NCBI GenBank assembly: GCA_024235855.1
Contig: JACKLN010000004.1
Span: 282,010 to 346,009 of the forward strand
Direction: 5' to 3'
DNA from: Burkholderiaceae bacterium
Lineage (GTDB): Bacteria; Pseudomonadota; Gammaproteobacteria; Burkholderiales; Burkholderiaceae_C
Length of the DNA: 64,000 nt
In this document: positions 43,824 to 52,467 of the stretch, in pieces
Layout of the letters: each line of letters opens with the position of its first letter
How positions within the stretch are numbered: the stretch's first letter is position 1
Notes under the pieces: model-generated
What the model was told of the DNA's origin: nothing
Databases searched by the model: none
The model's input: the letters and a program-made list of their open reading frames with translations, nothing else
Program-made: the position numbers and the translations under genes

Positions 43824-44822
43824 TCAGGCGTCGTCGTAGACGACTTCGAGCGACGGGCGGATGGCCTCGTGCCGGCCCACCATGTCGAACACCGTGGCCG
43901 GCTCCATCTTGAAGTCGCGGCCGGTGACCTCGGCGCTGAACAGGCCGAGCAGTTCGTCCTGCGTCTGCGGCTTGGGCCGCACCGGCGGTGCCTCGGCCAC
44001 GTTCTGCGCCAGTTCGGCGAACAGCGGGCCCCATTCACCCTCGGGTTTGCCGATGATCTCGTAGCTGGCGCTCTTGCGGCGGATGTCCTCGTGCGCCGGG
44101 ATGGCGGCCAGCACCGGTATGCCCGCCTTGCCGGCGAAAGCCTGCGCCTCGCCGGTGCCGTCGTCCTTGTTGATGACCATGCCGGCCACGCCGACGTTGC
44201 CGCCGAGCTTGCGGAAGTACTCCACCGCACTGCAGACGTTGTTGGCCACGTACAGGCTCTGCAGGTCGTTGCTGGCGACGACGATGACCTTCTGGCACAT
44301 GTCGCGCGCGATCGGCAGGCCGAAGCCGCCGCAGACCACGTCGCCCAGGAAGTCCAGCAGGACGTAGTCGAAGCCCCAGTCGTGGAAGCCCAGCTTCTCC
44401 AGCGTCTCGAAGCCGTGGATGATCCCGCGCCCGCCGCAGCCGCGGCCGACCTCGGGGCCGCCGAGTTCCATCGCGTAGACGCCGTCGCGCTTGAAGCAGA
44501 CGTCGCCGATGGCCACCGGCTCGCCGGCCAGCTTCTTGCGGCTGCTGGTCTCGATGATGGTGGGCGTGGCCTTGCCGCCGAAGAGCAGGCTGGTGGTGTC
44601 GCTCTTCGGGTCGCAGCCGATCAGCAGCACCTTCTTGCCCTGCTGCGCCATCATGTAGCTCAGGTTGGCCAGCGTGAAGCTCTTGCCGATGCCGCCCTTG
44701 CCGTAGATGGCGATGATCTGCGTGGTCTTGGCCGCGGGCGACGTCACCGGCGGCTCGGGTTCGACCGCGGCCTCGGCGCGCAGGCGCTGGTGCATGAAGA
44801 TGACCGGTGTGGCTTGTGTCAC
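43824..44822 (-). CDS. bchX: Chlorophyllide a reductase iron protein BchX
   Basis: 332 residues from a GTG that overlaps the bchC stop (GTGA). NifH-like ATPase donating electrons to BchYZ. P-loop YGKGGIGKSFTLANLS (~40-55), GCDPKSDTTSLL, and cluster ligands Cys129 (GRGCGGRGI) and Cys164 (GDVVCGGFG). The Phe in GKSFT is the usual difference from BchL (GKSTT). Confidence 0.96.
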   Translation of the reverse strand: MTQATPVIFMHQRLRAEAAVEPEPPVTSPAAKTTQIIAIYGKGGIGKSFTLANLSYMMAQQGKKVLLIGCDPKSDTTSLLFGGKATPTIIETSSRKKLAGEPVAIGDVCFKRDGVYAMELGGPEVGRGCGGRGIIHGFETLEKLGFHDWGFDYVLLDFLGDVVCGGFGLPIARDMCQKVIVVASNDLQSLYVANNVCSAVEYFRKLGGNVGVAGMVINKDDGTGEAQAFAGKAGIPVLAAIPAHEDIRRKSASYEIIGKPEGEWGPLFAELAQNVAEAPPVRPKPQTQDELLGLFSAEVTGRDFKMEPATVFDMVGRHEAIRPSLEVVYDDA

Positions 44823-45796
44823 TGCAGCGTTCTCCAGTCGAGCACCATCTTCAGGCAGTCGGCGTCGCCGAACGCGGTGCGGTAGGCGGCGTCGGCGTCG
44901 CCGGGTGAGGCATGGTGGGTCACCAGGCCATCGAGCGACAGGCGGCCGTTCTCGGCCAGTTCGCGCACGGCCAGCAGGTCCGGGCGCTTCCATTCCGCGG
45001 CGCAGCGGATGCGCGCCTCGCGCATGAAGGCCGGCGCGAAGTTGAAGTGCAGCGGTTCGGTGTAGAAGCCGGCCAGCACCACTTCGCCACCGGGCGCCAG
45101 GCGCGCCACCAGCGTGTCGAGGATCGCGCTGTCACCGCTGCAGTCGAAGATGGCGCGGTAGTCGCGGCGCGGGTCGTCGTCGGGCGTGGTCACCGCGTAG
45201 CCGGTGGCGCCACCCTGGCGCGCGGGGTTGGTCTCCCACACGGTGGGCGGCGCGAAGCCCGCCACCACGGTCATGCGCGCCAGCAAGCGGCCCAGCACGC
45301 CGTGGCCGACGATGAGGTCCGGCGGCACGATATCGGCGCGCTCGCCGCCGCCGGCCACCGCGTGGTAGGCCGTGGCGGCCAGGGCCAGCAGCACGGCGCG
45401 TTCGCCCAGGGCGTCGTCCACCGTGACCACGCGTGACTCGGCCGACACCAGGCGCGACGAGGCACCGCCGAACAGCCCGCGCACGTCGCCGTAGCAGCGT
45501 GCACCGGGCACGAAGACCCGCTGCCCGATCAGGTGCTGCGCTCCGCCGCCGGCGTCCACCACGCGCCCCACCGATTCGTAGCCCGGCACCAGCGGGTAGC
45601 CCATGCCGGGGAACACCGGCATGCGGCCGTTCCACAGCAGCTTCTCGGTGCCGGTGCTGATGCCGCTGTAGTCGATGTCGATCACCAGGTCGTGCTCGCC
45701 GGCGGGATCGAGCGCCAGCTCCCGGACGCTCAGCGACTCCGGGCGCTCGAGGACGACCGCGCGGGCGGTGCGAACGCTGCCGGGAGAGGTGTTCAT
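44819..45796 (-). CDS. bchC: 3-hydroxyethyl bacteriochlorophyllide a dehydrogenase BchC
   Basis: 325 residues. Zinc-type medium-chain dehydrogenase-like enzyme oxidising the 3-hydroxyethyl group to acetyl. SGISTGTEKLLWNGRMPVFP and YPLVPGYESVGRVVDAGG are typical; the dinucleotide region is DLIVGHGVLGRLLARMTV. ATG 45796 (MNTSPGS) is preferred over ATG 45817, because the candidate promoter places the transcript start at about 45820. First gene of the long minus-strand superoperon. Confidence 0.94.
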   Translation of the reverse strand: MNTSPGSVRTARAVVLERPESLSVRELALDPAGEHDLVIDIDYSGISTGTEKLLWNGRMPVFPGMGYPLVPGYESVGRVVDAGGGAQHLIGQRVFVPGARCYGDVRGLFGGASSRLVSAESRVVTVDDALGERAVLLALAATAYHAVAGGGERADIVPPDLIVGHGVLGRLLARMTVVAGFAPPTVWETNPARQGGATGYAVTTPDDDPRRDYRAIFDCSGDSAILDTLVARLAPGGEVVLAGFYTEPLHFNFAPAFMREARIRCAAEWKRPDLLAVRELAENGRLSLDGLVTHHASPGDADAAYRTAFGDADCLKMVLDWRTLQ

Positions 45797-45826
45797 GGCT
45801 GCATCGGTTTGGGGCATCTGGTTGTC

Positions 45827-45866
45827 AGGATACGCTGACGTATCTGACTGTCAAGTGATGTTTACA
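45827..45866 (-). promoter_or_regulatory. bchC promoter with overlapping PpsR-type palindrome
   Basis: Minus strand TTGACA (45854-45849) and TATCCT (45832-45827), 16-bp spacer. The -35 is one arm of TGTC-N10-TACA (plus-strand 45849-45866). This should drive bchCXYZ-puf-ispH-crtADC and possibly puc by read-through. Confidence 0.8.
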
Positions 45867-45903
45867 TCGTGCCCGTCAGGCTCGGCGCGCCGCGCCGGGC
45901 GCG

Positions 45904-47103
45904 TCATCGCGCCACGAGCAGACCGGTCTGCAGCGGCATCCGGGTGCGCACGCGCCGCACGTCGGTGAACCCGGCCTCGCGCATCAGCGCCGACAGTTCG
46001 TCGGCCGTGCGCGGCCGTCCGCGCCCCATGGCCAGCAGGTAGAGCCCGAAGTAGGCGTCGCCCATGGCCTCGGCACCGCGCTCGCCGGCCATCGGCTCGG
46101 CCAGCAGCAGGCAGCCGCCCGGCGGGAGTGCCCGGCGCACGTTGCGCAGCAACTGCAGCACCCGGTGGTCCGGGTGGTCGAAGGCCACACGGACCAGCGA
46201 TACCACGTCGGCCCCGGTGGGCAGCGGGTCGTTGAAGAAGTCGCCCCCGTGGATGCGACTGCGGCCCTGGAGTCCGGCGGCATCGAAACGCGCCTGGGCC
46301 CGCTGCGCCACGGCAGGCAGGTCGAAGAGCTGCACCGACAGCTGCGGCGCCGCCTGCGCCGCGGCCACCAGAAAGGCACCTTCGCCACCCCCGACGTCCA
46401 GCAGCACCCGATGGACCCGCAGGTCGTAGGCGGCCAGCACCTCCTGCGTGACCAGGGCCTGCGAGGCCGTCATCAGTTCGGAATAGGCCGCCACGTCGGT
46501 CGCGGCCAGGTTAGCCGTGGCGGCGCCATGGTCGGCGTAGGGCCAGTAGGCGGCCATCGCTGCCGGTCGGTCGCGGCGCAGCAGGGCCAACGGGTCGGCG
46601 AGGTCGGCGTAGAGCGTGGCATGGTGCTCCACCATCGCCAGCAGACCCGGCTGCGCCGGCAGCGGCGCCCCCAGCCTCCCCAGGGCGACGCGGTCGCCCT
46701 GGCGCCAGTCCAGCAACTGCACCGCCACGGCCGCGGCCAGCAGGCGGCGAAGTGCATCCTCGTCCAGCCCTGTGGCCTGCACCAGCCGCGGCACCGGGCA
46801 CGGCCCGTCTGCCAGGCGTTCGAACAGGCGCAACCGCACGCAGGACAGCAGCACCTGCGAATAGACGAAGCCCGCCATCAGGTCGAACAGCGCAGCCGCG
46901 TCTCGGCGCACGAAACGCCGGGTCGGGCCGAAGGCGGCCGCCCGGCGCTGGAACGCGGGATCGGCCACCATCCGGTTGCGCCAGTCGCGCCAACGCTCGC
47001 GCCAGACCTGGAGCCAGCCGGGCGCACTGGTGCTGCGGTCCGGCCGGCGCGTGGAGGACGCGGACAGGGTGTCGACGATCACCGGGCCGCCCTCAAGCGC
47101 CAT
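45904..47103 (-). CDS. crtF: Hydroxyneurosporene O-methyltransferase CrtF
   Basis: 399 residues. SAM-dependent methyltransferase making the 1-methoxy group of spheroidene/spirilloxanthin. N-terminal dimerisation helices (FVYSQVLLSCVRLRLFERLA), SAM motif HRVLLDVGGGEGAFLVAAAQ, and the family end GFTDVRRVRTRMPLQTGLL. Probably expressed with crtE, which lies 86 bp upstream on the same strand. Confidence 0.94.
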   Translation of the reverse strand: MALEGGPVIVDTLSASSTRRPDRSTSAPGWLQVWRERWRDWRNRMVADPAFQRRAAAFGPTRRFVRRDAAALFDLMAGFVYSQVLLSCVRLRLFERLADGPCPVPRLVQATGLDEDALRRLLAAAVAVQLLDWRQGDRVALGRLGAPLPAQPGLLAMVEHHATLYADLADPLALLRRDRPAAMAAYWPYADHGAATANLAATDVAAYSELMTASQALVTQEVLAAYDLRVHRVLLDVGGGEGAFLVAAAQAAPQLSVQLFDLPAVAQRAQARFDAAGLQGRSRIHGGDFFNDPLPTGADVVSLVRVAFDHPDHRVLQLLRNVRRALPPGGCLLLAEPMAGERGAEAMGDAYFGLYLLAMGRGRPRTADELSALMREAGFTDVRRVRTRMPLQTGLLVAR

Positions 47104-47189
47104 GGGGCGTCCCGATGCCCACAGCGCGCGACATCATCCGACGATCGAACCTGGCTCGGGGGCTCGCCATCACGGCTGCATCTTTGCGC

Positions 47190-48089
47190 TCATGCCGCCG
47201 CCGGCAGGCCCTGGCCCACGCGTGCGCTCCACGCCGGCGGCACCAGCCGTGCCGCCTCGCTGTGCACCAGCGCCTGCAGGCGCGAGGCACCGCGGCAGGG
47301 CGGCACGGCGTCCGCGGCCGCTTCCACGAGCTGCTGGAAGTGCCCCAGTGCACCCACCAGCCCGCGCTCGCGCGCCACGCTGGGGCGGCCCAGCGCCAGG
47401 TCACGTCCGATGGGCTTGCCCAGCCACTCCGGGTCGGCGGCCACATCGCGGATGTCGTCGGCCACCTGGTAGGCCTCACCCAGGCGCTCGCCCAGTTCGC
47501 GCCAGGCAGCGGCGTCACCGCCGGCCGCCAGGGCGCCGGCCATCGTGGCGGCGGCAAACAGCGAGCCGGTCTTGGCCGCCTGGTACTCGCGCAACGGCAC
47601 CTGGCTCTCGCACTCCCAGGCCTGGCCGGCGGCGATGCCGCGCGGCATGCCCACGCCGCCGGCGATTGTGCTCAGCAACGGCGCCAGCCGCACCGAATGG
47701 CGCGCCGGGGCCTGCGCCAGGGCCTGGAAGGCCAGCACGATCAATGCATCCCCGGCCAGCACGGCCAGGCGTTCGCCATGCGCGCGGTGGACCGAGGGCC
47801 GGCCGCGCCGCGTGGCCGCCGCGTCGAAACACGGCAGATCGTCGTGCACCAGAGACGCGCAGTGCAGCAGTTCCAGCGCCACCGCCGCCGCATCGGTCAG
47901 TGCCGGGTCGTCGTCACCATGGGCGGCGGCGACCGCCAGGCACAACTGGGGCCGGATCCGGGCACCGCCGGGAAACACCGCGTGGCGCACGGCCGCGACC
48001 AGCCGCGGCGGGCACCCGTCCCCCTCCACCCCGGCCACGGCGGCCTCCAGCGCCGCGTGGATGCGTTCGATCGGGTCCGTCGGGTCCAT
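47190..48089 (-). CDS. crtE: Geranylgeranyl diphosphate synthase CrtE
   Basis: 299 residues. Makes GGPP for phytoene and for esterification of bacteriochlorophyllide. First Asp motif LVHDDLPCFDAAATRRGRPS (Asp83, Asp84, Asp89; one Asp fewer than the common DDLPCMDDD), second Asp motif QVADDIRDVAADPEWLGKPI. GGARIRPQLCLAVAAAHG is the IPP-binding start. The promoter with a perfect PpsR site lies ~90 bp upstream. Confidence 0.94.
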   Translation of the reverse strand: MDPTDPIERIHAALEAAVAGVEGDGCPPRLVAAVRHAVFPGGARIRPQLCLAVAAAHGDDDPALTDAAAVALELLHCASLVHDDLPCFDAAATRRGRPSVHRAHGERLAVLAGDALIVLAFQALAQAPARHSVRLAPLLSTIAGGVGMPRGIAAGQAWECESQVPLREYQAAKTGSLFAAATMAGALAAGGDAAAWRELGERLGEAYQVADDIRDVAADPEWLGKPIGRDLALGRPSVARERGLVGALGHFQQLVEAAADAVPPCRGASRLQALVHSEAARLVPPAWSARVGQGLPAAA

Positions 48090-48169
48090 GCGATTCCTCG
48101 GTTGCCGCGGCGCTCGACGGTCGGGGCCGGTTCGCGGGCACGGTTGTCAGATGTTCTGTACGGCCGTTG

Positions 48170-48206
48170 TGTCAGGCAGAATAGACACTGTCATCGCCAC
48201 CGTCAA
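48170..48206 (-). promoter_or_regulatory. crtE promoter with perfect PpsR palindrome
   Basis: Minus strand TTGACG (48206-48201) and TATTCT (48183-48178) are 17 bp apart. The -10 lies inside a perfect TGTC-N10-GACA (48170-48187). The 370-bp region from crtE to ppsR2 contains no gene; it holds this promoter, many extra TGTC/GACA half-sites (48208-48286) and the ppsR2 operator. Confidence 0.85.
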
Positions 48207-48368
48207 TTGACATCTGCACCAGCGTGTCGCCGGGCCGATCTGCTCGCCCGAATTGACACTGCTCGAAGAATGTCTTGTTGACACACGGAAAACAGGCGCA
48301 GAATGACCTCGCGGCTGCGGCAGCCGCCCCCGGGGTCCTCTGGGTTCCGTGGTACCGTCACCGGTAGG

Positions 48369-48386
48369 TGTCGACTCGCCGCGACA
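48369..48386 (+). promoter_or_regulatory. PpsR operator upstream of ppsR2 (autoregulatory site)
   Basis: Perfect TGTC-N10-GACA whose symmetry extends outwards and inwards to 8-base arms AGGTGTCG (48366-48373) / CGACACCT (48382-48389), the best palindrome of this type in the window. It is 73 bp before the ppsR2 ATG. A plausible upstream promoter is TTGACA at 48278-48283 with CAGAAT 15 bp later, which is weak; the site would then act as a downstream roadblock. Confidence 0.75.
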
Positions 48387-48459
48387 CCTCGGCTCAGGGT
48401 CGCCGACTCGACCCGACGGAGTGACGACGTGTCTCTGGCGCGCGGGTGGAGTGCACCCC

Positions 48460-49926
48460 ATGACTGAACAGGCCCCGGATCCGGTGGATCTCGGCGCCCT
48501 GTCGGCGCTGGCGCCTCAACTGGCGGCCACCTTCGTCTCCGTGGCCAGCGACGTGGCCCTGGTCATCGACCCGGGCGGCGTGATCACCAACGTGGCCCTG
48601 GGCGCCGAGCCCATCACCTCGCAGCCCGGCGACTGGGTGGGCCGGCACTGGGTCGACACCGTCACCGGCGAGACGCGCCAGAAGATCGAGGCCCTGCTGC
48701 AGGAAGTGCAGGCCGCCGGCGTCAGCCGCCGGCGCGAGGTCAACCACCCCGTGGCCGGGGGGACGGACGTGCCGGTGGCCTACGCGGCCGTGCGATTGGG
48801 ACGCAACGGCCCGGTGCTGGCCGTCGGCCGCGACCTGCGCGCGGTGTCGGCCATCCAGCAGCAGTTCATCGACGCGCAGCAGTCGATGGAGCGCGACTAC
48901 TGGCGCCAGCGCCAGGCCGAGAGCCGCTACCGCATGCTGTTCCAGGTGGCGCACGACGGCGTGATGGTGGTGGACGCCGCCAGCCTGCGCATCGTCGAGG
49001 CCAACCGCGCCGCCGCCGCGCTGTTCAATGCGCAGCCCGCAGCCATGACCGGCCGCCTGGTGAGCGACGGCATCGCCGCGCCGCTGCGCGCGACGGTGGA
49101 TGAACTCCTGGTGGCCGCTCGCACCACCGGCCGGCCCGGCGAACTTCGCGCCCTCGTCGCACCGTCCGGTGGCCCGCACGCGGCACCGATGGCGATCGAC
49201 CTCTCGGCCACGCCGTTCCGGGCCGACGACGCGATGCTGCTGCTGGTGCGCCTGCGCAGCGCCGAGTCCCCGTTCGGCGACGGCGGGGCCGATCACCGGC
49301 TCACCGAGTTCGTCGAGCGCTCGCCGGACGCCATCGTCATCGCCGACTCGGCGGGCCGGGTGCTGATGAACAACCCGGCGTTCGCCCAGCTGTGCCGCGA
49401 CAGTGGCGGCCTGCCGTCGGACATCGCCACCCCGGTGGGTCAGACACTGGTGACGTTGCTGGGCGACACCGATGGCCGCGTGGCGGCGGCGCTGGCCGAG
49501 GCCCGCAGCCGTGGCATCGCCGAACTGCGACCGGCCGTGGCTGGCGTGCACGTCGGGCGCCAGCTGGACGTGGAACTGTCGGCGGCCCTGCTCGCCGAAG
49601 GTGATCAGGAGTGCATCGGGCTGACCCTGCGCCGCATCGACGGCCGGCTGGCCGCGCTGCCGCCACAGATCGGCGAACTCGCCGGCGCGCTGGACCGGCT
49701 CGCGGTCCAGGTGGGCATCGTGCCGCTACCGGAACTGCTGCAGGAAGCCACCGACCTGGCCGAACGCCACCTGCTCGAGGCGGCGCTGAACCGTGCCCAG
49801 GGCAACGCGATGCAGGCGGCACAGCTGCTGGGCATCAGCGCCGAGAGCCTGTGGCTGCGCATGCGCCACCACCGCCTGTCGATCGCCGGCCATGGCGGCA
49901 GCCTGCCGCCGGGTGCGTTGAACTGA
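48460..49926 (+). CDS. ppsR2: PpsR paralogue 2 (PAS-PAS-PAS-HTH, phytochrome-linked)
   Basis: 488 residues; start fixed by GGAG eight bases before ATG 48460. Same architecture as PpsR1: N-PAS (~25-140), Q-linker (IQQQFIDAQQSMERDYWRQR), PAS1 and PAS2 (~160-395), Fis-type HTH (NAMQAAQLLGISAESLWLRM). Differences: the HTH-domain Cys is replaced by Leu (~438), leaving only one Cys in PAS2 at the place shared with PpsR1 (Cys385) plus one in FAQLCRDSG; the recognition helix reads SAESLWLRM where PpsR1 has SRQSLYVKL. It lies 55 bp before a phytochrome gene, like the BphP-PpsR2 pairs of Rhodopseudomonas and Bradyrhizobium. Confidence 0.93.
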   Translation: MTEQAPDPVDLGALSALAPQLAATFVSVASDVALVIDPGGVITNVALGAEPITSQPGDWVGRHWVDTVTGETRQKIEALLQEVQAAGVSRRREVNHPVAGGTDVPVAYAAVRLGRNGPVLAVGRDLRAVSAIQQQFIDAQQSMERDYWRQRQAESRYRMLFQVAHDGVMVVDAASLRIVEANRAAAALFNAQPAAMTGRLVSDGIAAPLRATVDELLVAARTTGRPGELRALVAPSGGPHAAPMAIDLSATPFRADDAMLLLVRLRSAESPFGDGGADHRLTEFVERSPDAIVIADSAGRVLMNNPAFAQLCRDSGGLPSDIATPVGQTLVTLLGDTDGRVAAALAEARSRGIAELRPAVAGVHVGRQLDVELSAALLAEGDQECIGLTLRRIDGRLAALPPQIGELAGALDRLAVQVGIVPLPELLQEATDLAERHLLEAALNRAQGNAMQAAQLLGISAESLWLRMRHHRLSIAGHGGSLPPGALN

Positions 49927-49981
49927 CGCAGCGCCTCGCGCGCGAGCGGCCGCACACCCGCACCATGCCAGCACACCGGCC

Positions 49982-52198
49982 GTGACGCCCGACAGCCCCG
50001 CCTTCGGTCAGGCGGACCTGACCAACTGCGAGCAGGAGCTCATCCATCTGGCGGGCTCGGTGCAGCCGCACGGTCTTCTGCTGGTGCTGTCGCCCGACGG
50101 CCTGCGCATCACTGCCGCCTCCGACAACGCCGCGCCGTTGCTGGGGCTACACCCGGAGCAGCTGTTCGGCCGCGCGCTGCCGACATGGGCACCGCAGCTG
50201 GCCGAGGCCGTGGTGCAGGCGCGTGCCGACCTGGAAGCCGGTGAACCGGTGCCGCTGCAGGGCGCCTCGGACGGGTCGCAGCACTGGGAAGGCGCACTGC
50301 ACGCGGTAGCCGACGGGCGGCTGGTGCTCGAACTCGAGCCGGTGCCAGCGCGTGGCACGACGACGGTCGAGCACGACCGCGACGCCCTGATGCAGATGGT
50401 GGGCGGCACCGTCGAACGGCTGGGCCAGGCCGCCAGCCTGGGCGTGCTGGCCGACGCCACCGTGAAGGCGGTGCGCGACCTCATCGGCTACGACCGGGTG
50501 ATGGTCTACAAGTTCGACGCCGACGGGCACGGCGAGATCATCGCCGAGGCACGCGACCCGCGGCTGGAGTCGCTGCTCGGACACCACTACCCGGCCTCCG
50601 ACATTCCGCAGCGGGCCCGCGCGCTGTACATGCGCAACCGCGTGCGCGTGCTGGTGGACGTGCACTATGCGCCGTCGCTGCTGCGCGATTCCTCCGACAC
50701 GCCGGTGGGCGACGCGCTGGACCTGTCGATGAGCTACCTGCGCAGCATGTCACCGCTGCACCTGCAGTACCTGCAGAACATGGGCGTCACCGCCACGCTG
50801 GTGGTCTCGCTGGTGCGCGACGGCCAGCTCTGGGGCCTGATTGCCGCCCACCACTACGCGCCGCGGAACGTGCGCCACGCGCTGCGCGCGGCCTGCGACC
50901 TCATCGGCGAGGTCGTGTCCACGCGCATCGCCGCCATCGAGAACTACGCGCACGCCCAGGTGGCCGTGCTCGTGCGCCGACTCGAACAGCGTCTCGTGGA
51001 GGCCACGTCCACCGAAGGCGACTGGCGGCTGGCGCTGTTCCGCCACCCGCGCCACCTGCTGCAGCCGCTGGAAGCCACCGGCAGCGCGCTGTTCGCCGAA
51101 GGCGAGGTGCTGACAGCCGGCGAGGTGCCGTCCACGCCGGAGCTGCGCGCACTGCAGGCCTGGGTGGACACACAGGCGCAGGACCGCGTGTTTGCCCACG
51201 CCGCCGTCGGCAAGGCCAACCCGGCGCTGGCCAGCCTGACGCCGATGGCCAGTGGCGTGCTCGCGGTGCGCCTGTCGGCCACGGCGTCGGAATGGCTGAT
51301 GTGGTTCCGCAAGGAGCAGCTGCACACCGTCACCTGGGCCGGCGACCCGAGCAAGCCCATGGTCGGCGACGACCCGATGCACCTGTCGCCGCGGCGCTCG
51401 TTCGCCGCCTGGTCGGAACTCGTGCGCGGCACCGCGGTGCCATGGACGCCGGCCGATCTCGCGCTCGGCCGCGCCTTCGGCCAGGCGCTGGTGGACATCA
51501 TCGTGCAGGTACACGCGGTGCGCCTGCTGGTGGCCGAGCACCAGCTCGCAGGCATCCGCAATGCGGTGCGCAACGCCGGCGAGCCGGTGCTGATCACCCG
51601 CGCCGACGGTGGCCTGATCTTCGCCAACGCGGCGCTGCTGGCCCTGGCCGGGCGTGCGGACACCGAGCTGCCGCCAGGGGGTGGTGTCGACAGCCTCTTC
51701 GCCCCACCAGATCCGATGCGCGAGGTGCTCACCCTGCTGGGCCGTGGCCAACCGCATTGGCGCGGCGAACTGGCCCTGGCGCGGCCGGAGGGTGGCGCAC
51801 TGCCGGTGGCGGTGCGGGCCGAAGGCGTGCCCGGTCGGCATGGCCAGCCGCTGGGCCTGGTGTTCACGCTGATCGACCTGCGCGACACCAAGCGCGCGGC
51901 GGAGGCGCGCCGGCACCTGGAGGCATCGCTGCAGAACGCGATGAGCGCGGCAGCCAACCTGCATGCCATGCAGGCGGATCCGGCCACCGGCCTGGCCGGC
52001 ATGGCGCGCAGCGCCGACCCGCTGCTGACCTCCATCCTCACCCACGCCAGCCTGGCGGCAATGGACTTCGCCGACCACAGCACCGCCGGGCCCGTGGCCC
52101 CGATGCTGGAGCAGCTGGAACGCTCCACGCAGCGGGCCACGCTGCTCTACGGCCGCATCCGCGGCTTCACGACACCGCGCGACGACGGCGGCGACTGA
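49982..52198 (+). CDS. bphP: Bacteriophytochrome BphP1-type, PAS-GAF-PHY-PAS, no kinase domain
   Basis: 738 residues from GTG. Red/far-red photosensor that covalently binds biliverdin at Cys16 (LTNCEQELIHL). N-terminal PAS, GAF with PASDIPQRARALYMRNR (~204-220) and HHYAPRNVRHALR, PHY with the tongue motif SPRRSFAAWSELVRG (~469). After PHY comes one PAS domain (ADGGLIFANAALLALAGRAD) and a ~100-residue helical end; there is no histidine-kinase H-box or ATPase. This is the layout of RpBphP1, which signals by direct binding to PpsR2. ppsR2 is immediately upstream and haem oxygenase downstream on the other strand. Confidence 0.93.
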   Translation: MTPDSPAFGQADLTNCEQELIHLAGSVQPHGLLLVLSPDGLRITAASDNAAPLLGLHPEQLFGRALPTWAPQLAEAVVQARADLEAGEPVPLQGASDGSQHWEGALHAVADGRLVLELEPVPARGTTTVEHDRDALMQMVGGTVERLGQAASLGVLADATVKAVRDLIGYDRVMVYKFDADGHGEIIAEARDPRLESLLGHHYPASDIPQRARALYMRNRVRVLVDVHYAPSLLRDSSDTPVGDALDLSMSYLRSMSPLHLQYLQNMGVTATLVVSLVRDGQLWGLIAAHHYAPRNVRHALRAACDLIGEVVSTRIAAIENYAHAQVAVLVRRLEQRLVEATSTEGDWRLALFRHPRHLLQPLEATGSALFAEGEVLTAGEVPSTPELRALQAWVDTQAQDRVFAHAAVGKANPALASLTPMASGVLAVRLSATASEWLMWFRKEQLHTVTWAGDPSKPMVGDDPMHLSPRRSFAAWSELVRGTAVPWTPADLALGRAFGQALVDIIVQVHAVRLLVAEHQLAGIRNAVRNAGEPVLITRADGGLIFANAALLALAGRADTELPPGGGVDSLFAPPDPMREVLTLLGRGQPHWRGELALARPEGGALPVAVRAEGVPGRHGQPLGLVFTLIDLRDTKRAAEARRHLEASLQNAMSAAANLHAMQADPATGLAGMARSADPLLTSILTHASLAAMDFADHSTAGPVAPMLEQLERSTQRATLLYGRIRGFTTPRDDGGD

Positions 52199-52440
52199 GC
52201 CTAGATTCGGCAGTTGGCCGCTTGCCTCCGCATGCAAACATTTGAAGTCATTGACGAAATCGGCCACGGCCGACGTCACCTGTCAGGTGAGCACGCTGCG
52301 CACCCGATCGAGCCGCCCTCGACCACGCTGGCGGCGTTGCGAATGCTCGCCATGGCACGGGCCATGGCTGCGCTTCGCGCCTTGCCAGCGCGGCCGATGA
52401 CGGCCCGCTCGGGCGCGCCCATCTGCCGAATCTAGGCTGA
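52196..52440. mobile_element. Putative MITE-like element between bphP and bphO
   Basis: A perfect 15-bp inverted repeat GCCTAGATTCGGCAG (52199-52213) / CTGCCGAATCTAGGC (52423-52437) bounds ~239 bp; with two mismatches it extends eight bases further inwards. TGA occurs directly outside both ends (52196-52198 and 52438-52440), as a 3-bp target duplication would give, and the left TGA is the bphP stop codon. No transposase is coded inside. It could also act as a long-range hairpin between the convergent genes. Confidence 0.5.
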
Positions 52441-52467
52441 GTGTGGCTGCCCGGTCTGATGCGCGCA

